A stretch of 64,000 bases of DNA from Geoalkalibacter ferrihydriticus DSM 17813 (GTDB taxonomy: Bacteria; Desulfobacterota; Desulfuromonadia; Desulfuromonadales; Geoalkalibacteraceae), in contig NZ_JWJD01000001.1 of assembly GCF_000820505.1 (NCBI RefSeq), positions 583,923 to 647,922 of the forward strand, written 5' to 3'. The translations under genes and the position numbers were made by a program. Position 1 is the stretch's first letter. Every line of letters starts with the position of its first letter. Of this stretch, positions 63,948 to 64,000 are shown one piece after another. The notes under the pieces are model-generated. The model saw nothing but the letters and a program-made list of their open reading frames with translations. It had not been told where the DNA came from and searched no databases.

Positions 63948-64000
63948 CGCGATGCTCCTCCTTTGCCGCGCAGCAGGGCGTCGGGGTGGCGCTCGAGAAA
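63944..64000 (-). CDS. C-terminal end of an MCE/PqiB-type gene (cut by window)
   Basis: Only the last 18 codons are visible: FLERHPDALLRGKGGASR then TGA. The stretch LERHPDALLRGK is the usual C-terminal end of PqiB/MlaD-like proteins. Overlap with the PqiC start (ATGA) and its place upstream of pqiC support this. Confidence 0.65.
   Translation of the reverse strand, partial: FLERHPDALLRGKGGASR

Overview
The window spans the replication-origin neighbourhood of a Gram-negative bacterial chromosome, most likely a Desulfuromonadales/Geobacterales-type organism (Geoalkalibacter or Desulfuromonas-like). This taxonomic call is inferred from gene content: multihaem-type cytochrome genes, a CCP-type peroxidase, a BioD-like/DRTGG protein, a bactofilin beside parAB, a selenocysteine peroxiredoxin and osmoprotectant importers. 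No rRNA, tRNA, insertion sequence, phage or CRISPR array was seen.

Layout. 1-6.3 kb: a cut-off di-haem peroxidase, a small SAP-like protein, a 57-aa membrane protein, DoxX, a BioD-like/DRTGG ATPase, and an acyl-CoA dehydrogenase translationally coupled to a mercuric-reductase-like flavoprotein. 6.5-11.5 kb: the Tol-Pal operon (tolQ-tolR-tolA-tolB-pal, then cpoB) behind a near-consensus sigma70 promoter; TolA carries eleven 12-bp repeats. 11.6-19 kb: threonine ammonia-lyase, an orphan PAS membrane sensor, pyk-queC-folE2-glycosyltransferase-SDR, and a di-haem lipoprotein. 19.3-28.5 kb: PBP1A, an orphan TAXI binding protein, nth, polX, a degenerate EEP-family protein, a periplasmic cyclophilin, gpsA and a TPR protein.

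28.4-46 kb is the origin core. Leftward run dnaA, dnaN, recF, gyrB, gyrA; rightward run rpmH, rnpA, yidD, yidC, mnmE, parS, mnmG, rsmG, parA, parB, bactofilin. Gene direction switches at 37.26-37.58 kb, an AT-rich interval with an inverted pair of near-consensus DnaA boxes. A perfect parS palindrome lies between mnmE and mnmG.

46-64 kb: a class I aminotransferase preceded by a leader that looks like a transcription attenuator (promoter, alanine-rich leader peptide, competing antiterminator, intrinsic terminator); glutamate-cysteine ligase facing a gamma-glutamylcyclotransferase; transketolase; an osmoprotectant block (BCCT carrier, porin, ProV-ProW-ProX); oligoendopeptidase F; a NapH-like iron-sulphur membrane protein; a secreted peroxiredoxin whose catalytic cysteine is an in-frame TGA, read here as selenocysteine with a candidate SECIS hairpin and a Fur/PerR-like operator; a coupled lipoprotein; and PqiC with the end of an MCE-domain gene.

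Strongest leads: the alanine-rich attenuator (46.09-46.33 kb), the selenocysteine peroxiredoxin (62.08-62.66 kb), perfect DnaA boxes away from the origin (15.66, 15.68 and 25.13 kb), recF placed directly behind an intrinsic terminator, and the EEP protein that has lost catalytic residues.
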